Source of the DNA: Populus alba
Taxonomy: Eukaryota; Streptophyta; Magnoliopsida; Malpighiales; Salicaceae
Assembly (NCBI RefSeq): GCF_005239225.2
Contig: NC_133300.1
Span: 15,281,875-15,345,874 of the forward strand
DNA length: 64,000 nucleotides
Direction of reading: 5' to 3'
Below, piece by piece: positions 1 to 11,176 of the stretch (its first letter is position 1; every line of letters starts with the position of its first letter). The notes under the pieces were generated by a model. That model was not told the DNA's origin. It made no database searches and saw only the letters and a list, made by a program, of their open reading frames with translations. The position numbers and the translations under genes are program-made.

Positions 1-1276
1 CTGCCTAAAAACATAAATCAGCTTTCTGAACTGGAAATGCTCGTCTTGGAGGATTGCAGGATGCTTGAATCACTACCTGAGGTTCCGTCTAAAGTTCAAA
101 TGGTAAATTTGAACGGTTGCATGCGCCTAAAAGAAATTCCAGATCCGATAAAGCTAAGCAGTCCCAAAAGATCAGAGTTCATATGTCTTAACTGTTGGGA
201 ATTGTACAAGCATAATGGCCAAGACAGCATGGGATTCACCATGCTTGGAAGATACCTCCAGGTCTTCTTTTAATCATACCCCAACCTCTCTGTATCTCTC
301 TCCCTCTCCTTCTCTCCATCTAACATTTTGGTTTTTCATGGTATAGGGTTTGTCTAATCCAAGACCTGGATTTGGTATCGTTGTTCCAGGAAATGAAATT
401 CCAGGCTGGTTTAACCATCAAAGTAAGGGATCTTCAATTAGTGTGCAAGTGCCTAGTTTGAGCATGGGGTTTGTTGCGTGTGTTGCATTTAGTGCAAATG
501 GTGAAAGTCCTTCTCTTTCTTGTCATTTCAAAGCCAATGGAAGAGAGAATTATCCTTTGCCGATGTGTATTAGTTGTAACTCTATCCAAGTTCTGTCAGA
601 TCACCTTTGGCTATTCTATCTATCTTTTGATTACCTTAAAGAGCTTAAAGAATGGAAGCATGCATCCTTTAGCAACATTGAGTTGTTATTTCATTCTTAC
701 AAGCCAGGAGTAAAGGTGAAGAATTGTGGTGTTTGTTTGTTATCTTCTATATATATTACACCACAACCATCTTCTGCCCATTTTATTGTTACAAGCAAAG
801 AAGCAGCTCCTTCATTTAAAGCTTCTTTAGCTTTTTCTTCGTCGTACCATCAATGGAAGGCTAATGTCTTTAGAGTTGCAGACACTCGTCGCAGACTTTT
901 AAAGTCAGATCTAGCCCTAAGATTCATTATGCTAGTTGAGAAGGAACCAGAGAAAGTAATGGCAATTAGATCAAGACTCTTTAAGGCCATTGAAAAATCA
1001 AGGTTGTCAATTATTATATTTTCAATTGATTGTGCTTCTCTACCTTGGTGCTTTGAAGAGCTTGTCAAGATTATCGGATTCATGGATGAGATGAGATCAG
1101 ACACCATGTTTCCATTTTCTCATGATGTCGAACAATCAAAGATAGATGATCATAAAGAGAGTTACACAATTGTCTTTGATAAGAATGAAGAGAATTTCAG
1201 GGAAAACGAGGAGAAGGTACAAAGATGGATGAATATTCTCAGTAAAGTTGAGATTTCATCTGGATCGAAAAGGTAA
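1..1276 (+). CDS. TNL-1: 3' part of a TIR-NB-ARC-LRR immune receptor with C-JID and C-terminal TIR-like domain
   Basis: The gene enters from the left edge; only its last two exons are visible. Exon 1-261 encodes leucine-rich repeats in frame 1 (LEMLVLEDCRMLESLPEVP). Intron 262-346 has GT and AG ends, and the next exon runs 347-1276. That exon opens with the C-JID signature (PGNEIPGWFNHQSKGSS), the post-LRR domain that in characterised TNLs helps recognise effectors. From about nt 860 to 1273 the protein resembles a TIR domain again: VF near its start, then LFKAIEKSRLSIIIFS, then LPWCFEELVKI, ending at the point where TIR exons end. The reading frame is open throughout, so nothing visible marks this gene as broken. 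Compared with TNL-2, the first TIR-like strand is shortened. The first TIR, NB-ARC and early LRRs lie outside the window. The likely role is intracellular pathogen recognition, inferred from family membership. Confidence 0.88.
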
Positions 1277-1689
1277 TAATTACTTCTTCTTCTTCTTCTT
1301 TTTTTGTGTAGCTCGATTTATCAATCACTTCAAGTAAATGAAACTGAGAATGCTGAAATATCGACTTTCAAAACTTAATGTTAACAAATCTTTTTTTTTT
1401 CATGGGAAAAACACCATGCAAATTCAGTTCACAATGGGGTTGCAAGTTTCTTTTATTAAGGTAGATTATGAATTTAAGAAAAATTAATATTAAACTCAAT
1501 TGAGTTTATAGTCTAGATTAAACTCATATATTTTACAACGGACGACTCTGAATCTGAATGGATTGGATACTGTTCAACCCTACAAATGCATTAATAATTT
1601 TAAAGTTTGAAAAAATTCCCATTATGCCAAGCTATGTATACACACACACAACACTTCTGACTTCTCCTTCTCACTCTCAGCAGCGTAGG
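1277..1689. other. Intergenic, no gene seen
   Basis: AT-rich sequence after TNL-1 with poly-T and TTC runs. A purine-poor stretch with a short CA repeat (about 1640-1650) leads into the GC-rich island. No coding or RNA signal seen. Confidence 0.5.
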
Positions 1690-1989
1690 AGCTCCAGCAA
1701 CGCAGCAGCGGCAGCAGATCCGGCATCCCCAGCTGCTCGAGCGGCGGCTGGGATGGCTCAAGCTGTTCAAGAAGCGGCAACGAAAGCACGGGCACTTGTC
1801 TGAGCAGCAGCAGGTGCAGCTCGAGAAGCAGGAGCTCCAGCGGCGGCAGCAGCTGCTCGAGCAGCGGCACCAGCAGCTGTTCGAGCAGCAGCTGCAGCTG
1901 CTGCTCGAGCACCAGCACCAGCAGCTCCCTGGGTTTTGGTTAGGAATTTAACTTGCTTTAGCTTGAAGATCTTCGTCAGTTTTGCTCAT
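1690..1989 (-). pseudogene. Alanine-rich minus-strand gene remnant, copy 1
   Basis: A GC-rich island of GCN/CAG-type triplets stands out in AT-rich surroundings. On the minus strand an ATG at 1989 begins MSKTDEDLQAKA and reaches a stop after 13 residues. Beyond the stop a long alanine-rich stretch (runs of Ala with Gly, Pro, Arg) can be read in a nearby frame. The second copy at about 32885-33101 has the same DLQAKA start region but lost the opening codons to a stop after MSKNY. Two copies sharing a plausible start and low-complexity body suggest decayed first exons of one gene. I do not recognise the family. The alternative is a non-coding CAG-rich low-complexity repeat. Confidence 0.4.
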
Positions 1990-2036
1990 GGTTTTGGTTT
2001 GGGGTAATTAGATTCACATTTTACTATGTATGGATT

Positions 2037-2460
2037 TTGCTTGTATGATTGGTGATGCAATTGAGCAGGAGGTAAGTAATTTTTAATGTTTTATATTTAC
2101 TTGCGGTTTGATTTGTAGACAGAGGACAATGAGTGCCCATATAAAAATATTGAAAGATAAGGGAAAGCATAAAGTTTCTTAAATTTACTTTTAGACAACC
2201 TTCATCTGAGGTGATGAACTAGGAAGAAAGATGAAAGTTACTATGTACAATTATGAGGTAAAAATCAGCTATGGAGCTAGTAGTGCCTGGAAAATTAGAT
2301 TTTGAAGTTACGTTCCGTAAAGTTTTGTCGAATGTTGAATGGGTTTTTTCTGGATTTCTTTTTTATATATTATTAGTTTTTACTTTCAGTCCAAGTTCTT
2401 CTGTTGTTCATAGTTCCAGGGAGGACACTAAATGCAGGTAGGAAAAACAATGTAGTGTAA
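2037..2460 (+). pseudogene. RPOTmp-like fragment: end of exon 1 and following intron
   Basis: The segment starts inside coding sequence reading ACMIGDAIEQE and passes a GT donor into non-coding sequence. It matches 34290-34735 of the larger pseudogene almost base for base. Everything upstream of this exon end is missing here, and the segment abuts the alanine-rich remnant directly, so it is a rearranged scrap. It is interrupted at 2460 by a transposon and resumes at 4394. Confidence 0.75.
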
Positions 2461-4393
2461 TGCTCTGTTTGTTTTAAGAAAAACGAATTCCTGGAATTCG
2501 TTTTCCTTACTTTCCCATGTTTGGTAACAATATAGAACAGTAAATCAACGAAAACTTAATTCCGGTCAACATAAAACACTGCTTTGAGAAAGGAAAGTGT
2601 TTTCCTTCTGATAAAGAAAGGAAAACACTTTCTTTTTTTTATTACAACAAAGAGCACAAATCACGATCTCTCTCTTTCTCTTCAAAAGCGATTGGAAACA
2701 GAATAATTACAGAAGTATTTCTCCTAACAGTTAAAGCATTTGACTTTAACAATATTTCAGGTATTTTTTTTCTCGGTTTTTTCTTTATATGTTTTTATCT
2801 TTTTTTCATAGATATGTAAAATTTATGCCATAAATCCATTTCCCTGTTCTTGAGAATAATCCGCTACTCGTATGTTTTCCATAACATTTTCATAACACAA
2901 ATCAAGCTACAAAAAACACAATTTTTCCATTCATCACTCACATTCGGCATTTGTATTCTGAACAAATAAACCAAATCAAGGGCACAAAATCAAGTGCAGA
3001 GAAAGGCATTGAAAATCCCCAAATTGTGTTAATCAATCTTCCCCGGCAAAAAGCATCCCCTCCCCGTTACCTCATCCCCGAATCCACCACCATATCCCGG
3101 GTGGAAGATCTCTGTTTTTTTTTTAACAGTAGCCAGGGGAGAGAGGGAGGAGAACTAGGAAGGAGGAGTCATGTTGCCCCTTCAATCTTTCATTTTTGTC
3201 CTGCTTCTGTCTTGAATTTTTGCTTCTTTGTGCACAAATGGCGAGAGAAACAGAGAGGGAACACGGGGAAACCGATAGATCGATCGAGAGGGAGAGGGTA
3301 GGGAACAGGGGAATCAACGAAGAGGGAGAGGGCAGGGAACAAGGACAGGGGAATCGACCGAGAGGGAGAGGGAGAGGGAACAAGTAACAGGGGAATGGGA
3401 GAGGAGAATTGACCGTGAGGGAGGGGGAATGGGAGAGGGGAATGGATTTATAAGCTTGTGAAGGAAGAGCCGGTCTACATGTTTGTTTCTTGTGAAATGA
3501 AAATGTGAAGTCAGGGGAAGGAAATTACTCTCTGCGTGTGTGTGTTGTTGTAAAATTTGAGTGAGATTGGAAGGGATTGAATGAATGAGAGAAATATCAA
3601 GAAAGGAGGAAACAAAATGTTTGGGATCGGTTATGGAGAGGGAGTGCTTGTAGTGATAGGCATGTTTGGTGGGGTTTTGTAATAATTTGGTTTTATTTAT
3701 TTATTTATTTTGGTGGGGTTTTGTAATAATTTTGCTGGGGATTGCTTCTTCTTTTTTTTTCTTTTTTTAATATTAAAGAGATAATTGCCTTTATCTGTAT
3801 AAAAAAAATATTTATCCAAAAAACCCATAAAAATATTTTTTCTATGTATTTATCTTTTAAAAAAAAAATTATACCAAAAAAAAAAACCCAAATATATAAC
3901 TCTTACCATAAACTAATTTGGCTTTCTTCATATGAAAAAAAAAACTTATTTTAAGCTTTTAAAATTGAAAAAAATATATATTAATACGTTTTACGTAAAA
4001 AAATATTTCACAAGCTTATTTCTCTATAATATGATATGACATATATAATTATATTTTATAAAATAAGCTATGTATGAATATAGGATATAATAAAAAAAAA
4101 TTCATCATTATACTTTTTAGGTTTCAACTTTTTTTATTGTAAATGATTAAATATTTTATATTAAATATTATATATATATTAGATAAACTTGGAAAAAAAT
4201 TAATTTATTAATAAATTATTTTTCAGTTCATTTTCCATAACACAACCAAACATTGGAAAGTGTTTTCCAGTTCATTTTCCATAATACTACCAAACATCGG
4301 AAAATACTTTCCCGGAATTCACTTTTCAGGAATTCACTTTCCCCGGAATTCACTTTCCAAAAGGAAACAACTTTCGTGCAAATAAATGGAGCC
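2461..4393. mobile_element. Non-autonomous PIF/Harbinger-like DNA transposon
   Basis: The related copy at about 34720-34740 is uninterrupted across this point, so it serves as an empty site. Here the sequence is split by 1933 bp flanked by TAA on both sides (2458-2460 and 4394-4396). The ends are imperfect inverted repeats: GCTCTGTTTGTTT on the left, and GCTCCATTTATTT on the right when reverse-complemented. A 3-bp TAA/TTA duplication is typical of PIF/Harbinger elements. Subterminal copies of GGAATTCACTTTCC and GGAAAACACTTTCC recur near both ends. Open frames inside (for example around 2951-3387) are low-complexity Arg/Gly-rich and match no transposase I know. A GAGAGGGAGAGGG purine-rich stretch covers 3240-3440. 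Confidence 0.7.
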
Positions 4394-4600
4394 TAAGATC
4401 CTTTAGATACTAAGTTTTTACAATTTTGTCATTATGTATCAAACTTTTTATATCACATGCCTTATTAAGGATAATCCCATGTTTGCGGATGGAAGGATTG
4501 TTTCCATATTAAAACTTTTACACGGCGGAAAGCCTGTTCTCTGGAAAATTTCAACCATTATTTTGGAATAGCTAGTCTGCCTATTTTTTTTTCTACTCTG
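4394..4600 (+). pseudogene. Continuation of RPOTmp-associated non-coding segment
   Basis: The sequence continues the intron-like segment cut at 2460 (match to about 34728-34800), then switches to sequence matching 33165-33275 (GGATAATCCCATGTTTGCGG onward). In the other copy the second block precedes the first, so the order has been rearranged here. Confidence 0.6.
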
Positions 4601-5344
4601 GTTTTGGGTGTATGATTTAAATTAAAAAACTATATATATTTCTAAATGATAAAACCAATAATTTCTTATCAATATGAAAATTTTTTCATCAATTTCATTA
4701 GAATTCTTTGAAATTAATTTTTTATTCATCTATAATTAATTTTAAGTATTTTAATATTTCATGTTATAATTAATATTCATGCAAAAAAAATATTTTTCCA
4801 GCAATGTCTTAACTCCTTAATTTAATTTTTTATTAAAACTAATTTCTACTAACTATCAAATAACCAATTCAACCCAATAATTTAAACTATTAGGTGAGGT
4901 CTCAAAATATGATTTTTATTATTTTCTAATACATCCTCTCAAGTGGAAGCTTTTTAGATTTGAAATTTGTATAAGACTACATTACCTTGTGTTTAATTTT
5001 TATAATATAAATGAGAATGATAAGATTTGAACTCTTGATCATTTGGTCTTCAAGGCTTTGATATAATATCTAAAAACCAATTAAACTCAATAACTATAAT
5101 TTTTATTATTTTTTAACACTAATGACATGCATTTTACATTCAAAATACATGAAAATTGATCTTACATGCGACCAAGCTTTATGTATGCATTCTAATCATT
5201 CTAAACAATTCTCACAATTCTTTATTTTAAGAGTTGGTTTATTATTGTTGTAATAGTTATTTTTTAAAATATTTTTTATTTAAAAATACATTAAAATAAT
5301 ATTTTTTAAAAAAAATAATAACAGTACATTAAAATTATCACACG
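4601..5344. other. AT-rich intergenic, no gene seen
   Basis: Poly-A and poly-T rich sequence. The end (about 5235-5335) resembles the recurring AT-rich repeat seen at 19310, 24640, 27010 and 57720. No reading frame of interest. Confidence 0.4.
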
Positions 5345-7490
5345 TGTGCGGCATCGCGGTGATCGTCCATCCTCAAGGCATAGTGTCTATCTAGCAAATG
5401 TGGGGAGACAAGGAATTCTTGTCTTTTATCAGTGGAAAAATGAAATGGGAGTCGCCACCTAGTATTTTGGTCACTAGAAACCCTAAGTGGTCTAAGAGAT
5501 CGGACACGGAGAATAGTTGCGTAAATTAAAGGTATTAGCACCCTAAATACACCCAACCTAAGGTAGTCTACATTGTTTGATTGTCGGAGATTTTATGTCA
5601 ACTAAAGAAAATAATTATATAATATTAGAAGTGCGTCTTACGTGTAAGTTCATAATCTCAGATATTAAAAAAATATTGTTATTAAATTTTTTGAAATATT
5701 GGCCAAGTTCTCGCGACTTTAATAAACTGGTTATTAAAGCCGAAATGCATGCTAAAACATTTTTTTTTTAAGTTTTCTTGCATGAAAATACAATATGATA
5801 TTTTAGCTTTGAGAGATTTGGCTATATGCATAAACAAAATTATTATTTTTTCTTTTTTTTATAAAAACCGAGTATTTTAATATCGGATTTATATTTTTAC
5901 GGTATAAAAATACAAACCAATATTAAAAAAAAAATTAGTAAAAAAAATATGCGGGAAAATTACAATTTTTCAAAAGAATTTTTTTTTTTTGGAATTGGGT
6001 CGGTGCTGCCGACCCATTAAACAATGGAGAAAAAGATACAGAAGAAGAAGAAGAACGAGGTGGAAGAGGAGGGGAAAGCTGACCTGCGACTACTCATAGT
6101 GATGCTGGCGGTAGTGGAGGTGGCAGAACGCAGCTGCTAAGCTGAAACGGCCAAAGCTTCCTCTTCTCTCTGTTTTCTTATGTCTCGGTTCGGTTTGTCC
6201 TTTGCCTCTGTTGGTGACGGTGATGGTGGCAGCTGCAGTGGTGTTCTTCTCTTCTCTTCTTTTCCCTTGTTTTTTCTGTTTTCTCCCTGCTGTTTTTCTT
6301 TCTTTTTTCTTCACCCCCCCCTCTTTGTTCTGCCTCCTCTCTCCCCTATATTTATAGGCAAAAATAGGAGGAGAGAGAGAGAGACCTACTACCCCTACCC
6401 AATCGTGGTGTAGGGGTAGGGTGGCCGAGGCGGCCACAGGGCAGCCGCCTCAAGGCTGCCCAAAGGGCTTGTCTCCTCTGGTTTTTCCACCTCGTGGTAG
6501 ACCAGGGGGGTTTGTTGTTGGCGTCTTTTTGGGTTTTTGGAGAAAAGGGGATAGGGGGAGATACAGAGGAAGTCAATTCTTCTTCCCCTGCCTCTGCGTG
6601 TGCAAGGGAAGAAGAAGACCCATAGTGTTGTTCAAAACGACACCGTTTAGGGCTTTTTTTTTTACAGTGGATGAAACGGTGCCGTTTTGGACATAACGCG
6701 TTGTTTCATTTAAAAGAAAAGGCGCAAAAAACATGTAAGAGTCCAAATTAGTCCTCAATTTATGATTTGTTCAATCAAGTCCTCGATTGCAATTTTGATT
6801 TTAAAAATTAATTCAATTGCATCCCTGCCAAATTCAATCGTCAGCCTTGAAGTTTAACGCCTTTTTCAAATTGGTCTTTGGTCTTGAATTTATGCAATTG
6901 GACCCTCAATTGATCAATAAACTTTCAATTTCTTCAATTTGGCCCCTTATTTGGTCAATTACAGCCCCTCTATTTACGCGTCTTTTTCATTTTGGTCCTT
7001 GGTTTTAGATTTCTTCAATTAAGTCTCTAATTAACCATCGAACTTCAATATTTATGCAATTAAGCCCCTGATTTAACCAAAATAACTCTCAAAAATTAGA
7101 TTTTGACCCCCAAAACTTTAATTTCTTTCAATTAAAGCCCAAACTGACTCTCAAATCCATTTTTCTTGCAATTAAACCCTCCATAAATTCAATTAAACCT
7201 TTAATAAAATTTAATTGAGTCCATAAACATCTGATTTTGAACTTTTCTTTCTCAAATTGAATTTTTTTTGTCAATAGGGCTCTCATCAGTCAATAAAATA
7301 CTATCAAATTTTAATGTATTTTTTAACCTCTTTAACCACTTTTTTTAATCATTTTCTAGGCACTTTGGCATCCTTTTCTTACTATTATTAATTTTGGATT
7401 TTTTTTGTTTTTTAGTCCGAATATACATTTTTTTGATTTTCGGAAGAGAAAAATTAAATTTGAGGAGTAAACCAAAAATAGGTTATGACA
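5345..7490 (-). mobile_element. Solo or orphan gypsy-type LTR, minus strand
   Basis: Read on the minus strand, the block starts TGTCATAACC at 7490 and ends CCGCACA at 5345, giving TG...CA limits. A minus-strand TATA-like sequence (cctataaatata) lies near 6349-6360. Near the end it carries a reverse copy of the ctaggtggcgactcc motif found at 49310-49324 in the 3' LTR of the 13.2-kb element. No internal coding region, primer-binding site or partner LTR is next to it, so it is a solo LTR or fragment. The 5-bp flanks (acacg and aaaat) do not match, so recombination or decay of one end is possible. An inverted repeat around CAAAACGACACCGTTT lies at 6630-6690. The open frames at 6090-6700 are low-complexity and I do not call them genes. 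Confidence 0.65.
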
Positions 7491-8619
7491 AAAATAATAT
7501 AAAAATACCAAAAAAAACTTAATTTTTTAAAAAAAATATTTTTAAAATAAAAAAATAAATATACACTCTAAATACCGACGACCTATCGGATCAAATCTTG
7601 AGGAAAGGCGGCATCTTTAATTTGTTACTTTTACGTAAAAATTGTTTGTTTTTTTCTCCTCAAAAAACAGAAAACCACCTTCGACGTGCAAGGCAACATT
7701 TCATGCCCCAAGTTAGCCAGCTGCTGTCAAAACCCTGAAATATTGGAAATTAAAGTTTGCTGGTAGTAATTTTAGGTTATATCTTTGGACATCTTGGATT
7801 CAATTTGCCAAATTCTCAGTCATTCTTGAATTAACATAAATCTTGCAACTCACGATAATTTTTATCAATTTTTCTTCTTTTGAAAATGATTTGTAAATAA
7901 GCTGAATGTTTTTTTCTTCCCCTAAATTTGTGGGTGGATCGCTACAAGTTCACTAACTATTTTTAAATTCAATAAAAAATGGTGTTTGATTATTATTTTA
8001 AAATAAAAGGATAAAAACAATAAAGATAGAGAAAATATATTGCTAAATAATTTATGTTTTGGATTTTATATATTTCCTTTTATTTTTTTAGTTAAATATA
8101 TATTTATTTTTTTACTAAACAAACACAACATACATTTAAATATGAATACAAAATATCTTTACTCTAATAAAAAAAAATTAATTTAGTGACAATTTTTTTT
8201 ATAAGCCTGACAACTTGTCGTTTTGGTAGGCATGCTTTTAAATAGAATATGAATTTCGGAAGGTATTTCTTTAGTAATTAATAAACTTCTATACTTTTCT
8301 CTTAGATGCAACAAGAATTTTTATTATTAATAGCTTTATATTTACAACTATATAAACACATAAATATTAATATATATAATCACTTACTCCAAAAATGAAT
8401 AAAATTTAATTCTACATTCCTAATTATGCTCTGCAAATTACAAAACAACAAAGATTAATTAAATTATATGTCAAAATTATTTTTCTTTGTTATTTCAAAT
8501 TGGCCCAACTTTATCTTAAGAATCCACCCAGGATTTGCAATTTATAGCCCCAAGCCCTTGGAAACTTTTGAGATTATAAAAATGTCCCTTCTAGTCCTAG
8601 ATTCATGGCAACAAAAGTA
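7491..8619. repeat. Intergenic block duplicated at 51515-51950
   Basis: From about 7868 to 8290 this non-coding block matches 51518-51950, for example GAAAATGATTTGTAAATAAG early on and TAGGCATGCTTTTAAATAGA late. The two copies lie about 43 kb apart in equivalent places after TNL-1 and TNL-2, so the block belongs to the duplicated unit. Bases 8300-8619 are AT-rich with no recognised feature. Confidence 0.6.
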
Positions 8620-8624
8620 GTGAA
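8620..8624. repeat. Target-site duplication GTGAA (left)
   Basis: GTGAA immediately precedes the left Copia LTR and recurs at 13775-13779 immediately after the right LTR. Five bases is the usual length for Copia insertions. Confidence 0.85.
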
Positions 8625-8806
8625 TGTAAGTAAAGAAGGAAATTTGGTAATTGTAAAATCTTTATTAAAATCTTACGTTTACACTGTTGTAGTATATATA
8701 CAAAAAAAGAATTTGTAACGTTCTAGGTTCCTATTATAATTAGGAAATTTACAACTGTAGAATAAATCAATTCCTAGAATCTCTCCAATGACAGTAAATG
8801 CTAACA
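8625..8806 (-). repeat. Copia 3' LTR
   Basis: The 182-bp repeat begins TGTAAG and ends CTAACA in + orientation. It is identical by eye to 13593-13774 except one base near the outer edge. The sequence at 8655-8700 includes TATATATAC, a possible TATA region on the minus strand. Confidence 0.95.
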
Positions 8807-8813
8807 CTCCCCC

Positions 8814-11042
8814 TCAAGTTGGTGCAAAGATATCTTCGATGCCCAACTTGTCAAGTGAATTCTGAAAAATTTTGCTGGAGACGGCCTTTGTAAGGATATC
8901 TGCGAGCTGGTTTTCTGACCTCACAAATGGAAAATTAATCACCCCTTCTTCGAGATTTTGTTTGATGAAATGCCTGTCTATCTCGATATGTTTTGTGCGG
9001 TCATGTTGAACTGGGTTGTGAGATATTTCGATGGCAGCTTTATTATCGCAGTATAGGTTCATCTTTGATTCTGGACTGAACCCAATTTCGGACAATAACC
9101 TCTTGAGCCATAATAATTCGCATAGTCCCTTTGCCATTCCTCGAAACTCGGCTTCTGCACTTGACAAGGCAACTACCTTTTGTTTCTTGCTCCTCCATGT
9201 GACTAAGTTGCCGCCAACAAATGTGAAGTATCCCGACGTAGATTTTCTATCCGATATGCTTCCTGCCCAGTCAGCATCTGTGTATCCTTCAACCGCTAGA
9301 TGACCATTTTTAGAAAATAAAAGGCCTCTTCCAGGAGCTGATTTTAAGTAACGTAGTATTCTAATTACAGCATCCATGTGTTCTTCATTCGGACAATGCA
9401 TAAATTTGCTGACTATGCTTACTGCATAACAAATATCAGGGCGAGTATGTGACAAATAAATTAATTTTCCCACCAGCCGTTGATACCTTTCCTTATTAGT
9501 TGAAGCCCTTTCCGTAGAGTCCCCAAATTTCTGATTTTGAATCATAGGGGTGTCAGCCGGTTTGCAGTCAAGCATTCCTACTTCGGTTAGTAGGTCTAGC
9601 ACATATTTCCTTTGTGAAAGAAATATGCCTCGGTTTGATCTAGCCACTTCAATCCCAAGGAAATACTTTAGTCCTCCTAAGTTCTTCATCTCGAATTCGG
9701 TAGCCAATTGTTCCTGTAGTTTCAAGATTTCTTCTGTATCGTCTCCAGTAATGATCATGTCATCCACATAGATTATCAATGCAGTCACCTTTCCCTGTCG
9801 TTGTTTTAGAAATAGAGTATGATCCGAGTTGCTTTGTTGAAAGCCATATTTCTTCATTGCCATACTGAATCTCCCAAACCACGCGCGAGGTGATTGCTTT
9901 AGCCCATATAATGCCTTCTGTAGTTTGCAAACAATTCCAGTATTTGGGGATGAGGTATATCCAGGTGGGATGTCCATATACACCTCTTCTTCCAGGTCTC
10001 CATGCAAGAAAGCATTTTTTACATCAAATTGGTGTAGCGGCCAATCTAGATTTTCTACTAGTGATAACAGCACTCGAACAGTGTTTAACTTTGCTACCGG
10101 AGAAAAAGTCTCCTGATAGTCCACTCCATATGTCTGAGTATATCCTTTTGCTACCAGTCTTGCTTTAAACCGCTCAATGGTTCCATCCGCTTTGTGTTTG
10201 ATAGAGAAGACCCATCTACACCCAACTGTTTTCTTCCCCTTCGGCAGTGGAATAAGTGCCCATGTTTTATTTTTCATCAGTGCTTCCATCTCCTCTTCTA
10301 CTGCTCGTGCCCACTTAGGATCGGTCAAGGCTTCCTGAATTTCATGCGGGATATGATGAGCTGACAGCTTATTGGTAAAGTCTCTAAGTGGTTTGGTCAG
10401 CATTTGAGTTGTTACATGGTTGGAGATGGGATACTTCGATTGTTTTCCCTCTGTGCTAGGGGAGTATCTAGCTGGAGGCTTTCCCCTATTTTTCCTGGCA
10501 GGTAATTTGTAACCAATAGGAGTATTCAAAACAGGATTGGAGGATGGAGCAAGAGAGTTTACCTCATGGATATTCTCTGGCGAGGAATGATCATCGTCGA
10601 GTACAGAGAGTAGAGGGGTCTGACTACTAGATGTGTGTTCAGTTTCACTTTCCATTTCAGCTTCTTTATCCCCGGTGTCGACTGCCAAGTCTGCAATTAA
10701 GTCCTCCTCTCCCATGTCCACAGATACACCCATCTCTTCCTCAACCGTGGCTGCCCTTTTTGTTTCCATGTCTTCTGATGGAGTACCCGTGGCATCATCG
10801 TCATCTTCCCTTTCCACGTTGATGACTGCCCGTATGTCCCTCTCTTCGTCTGCATGTATAGGCAGTATGCCCATCTCTTCGTTTCCTGCATTGCCCGTTC
10901 CATCATCCGCGGGCAGTGCAGGTATTGGTTCTATATTTGGGCAGCTCCACCACTTCTCTTCTTCCGTCCATGTCTCCCCCTGAAGCTGAGAAGTGGACAC
11001 TGGAGAATAATAATTTTCAGCTTCTGAGAAGGTTACATCCAT
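8814..11042 (-). pseudogene. Copia pol, reverse transcriptase and RNase H part
   Basis: This 742-codon frame is the 3' half of the polyprotein. After an acidic Ser/Glu-rich linker it shows the Copia reverse transcriptase: QFDVKNAFLHGDLEEEVYM, then the catalytic YVDDM motif (YVDDMIITGDD). RNase H follows with DADWAGSISDRKSTSGY, SSAEAEF and a late DNKAAIEISHNPVQHDRTKH segment. The listed start is simply the first Met in the frame; the coding sequence continues upstream in the same frame to the break at about 11197-11200, where it should join the gag-integrase frame. It stops beside the polypurine tract, as expected for a pol end. No stop interrupts it, so the enzyme half is intact but cut off from its normal translation start. 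Confidence 0.93.
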
Positions 11043-11176
11043 TGTGATGTATGTGCGTTTAGTTACTGGATTGTAGCAACAATAGCCCTTCTTTGATGCG
11101 CCATATCCCAGAAAGATGCACCGATCAGCACATGCATCCAGCTTGTTTCGTTGGTTCTTGTGAAGATGAACAAACG

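Noticed and set aside
2951..3387. Frames with Arg/Gly/Glu-rich sequence inside the Harbinger-like element
   Set aside because: They come from a GAGAGGGAGAGGG repeat; no transposase motif is present.
6090..6700. Several overlapping open frames of 70-115 codons on both strands
   Set aside because: They are low-complexity (Arg/Lys or Phe/Ser rich), overlap each other, and lie in the leader of an LTR.
5340..7495. 5-bp target duplication for the orphan LTR
   Set aside because: The flanks next to the TG and CA ends do not match.
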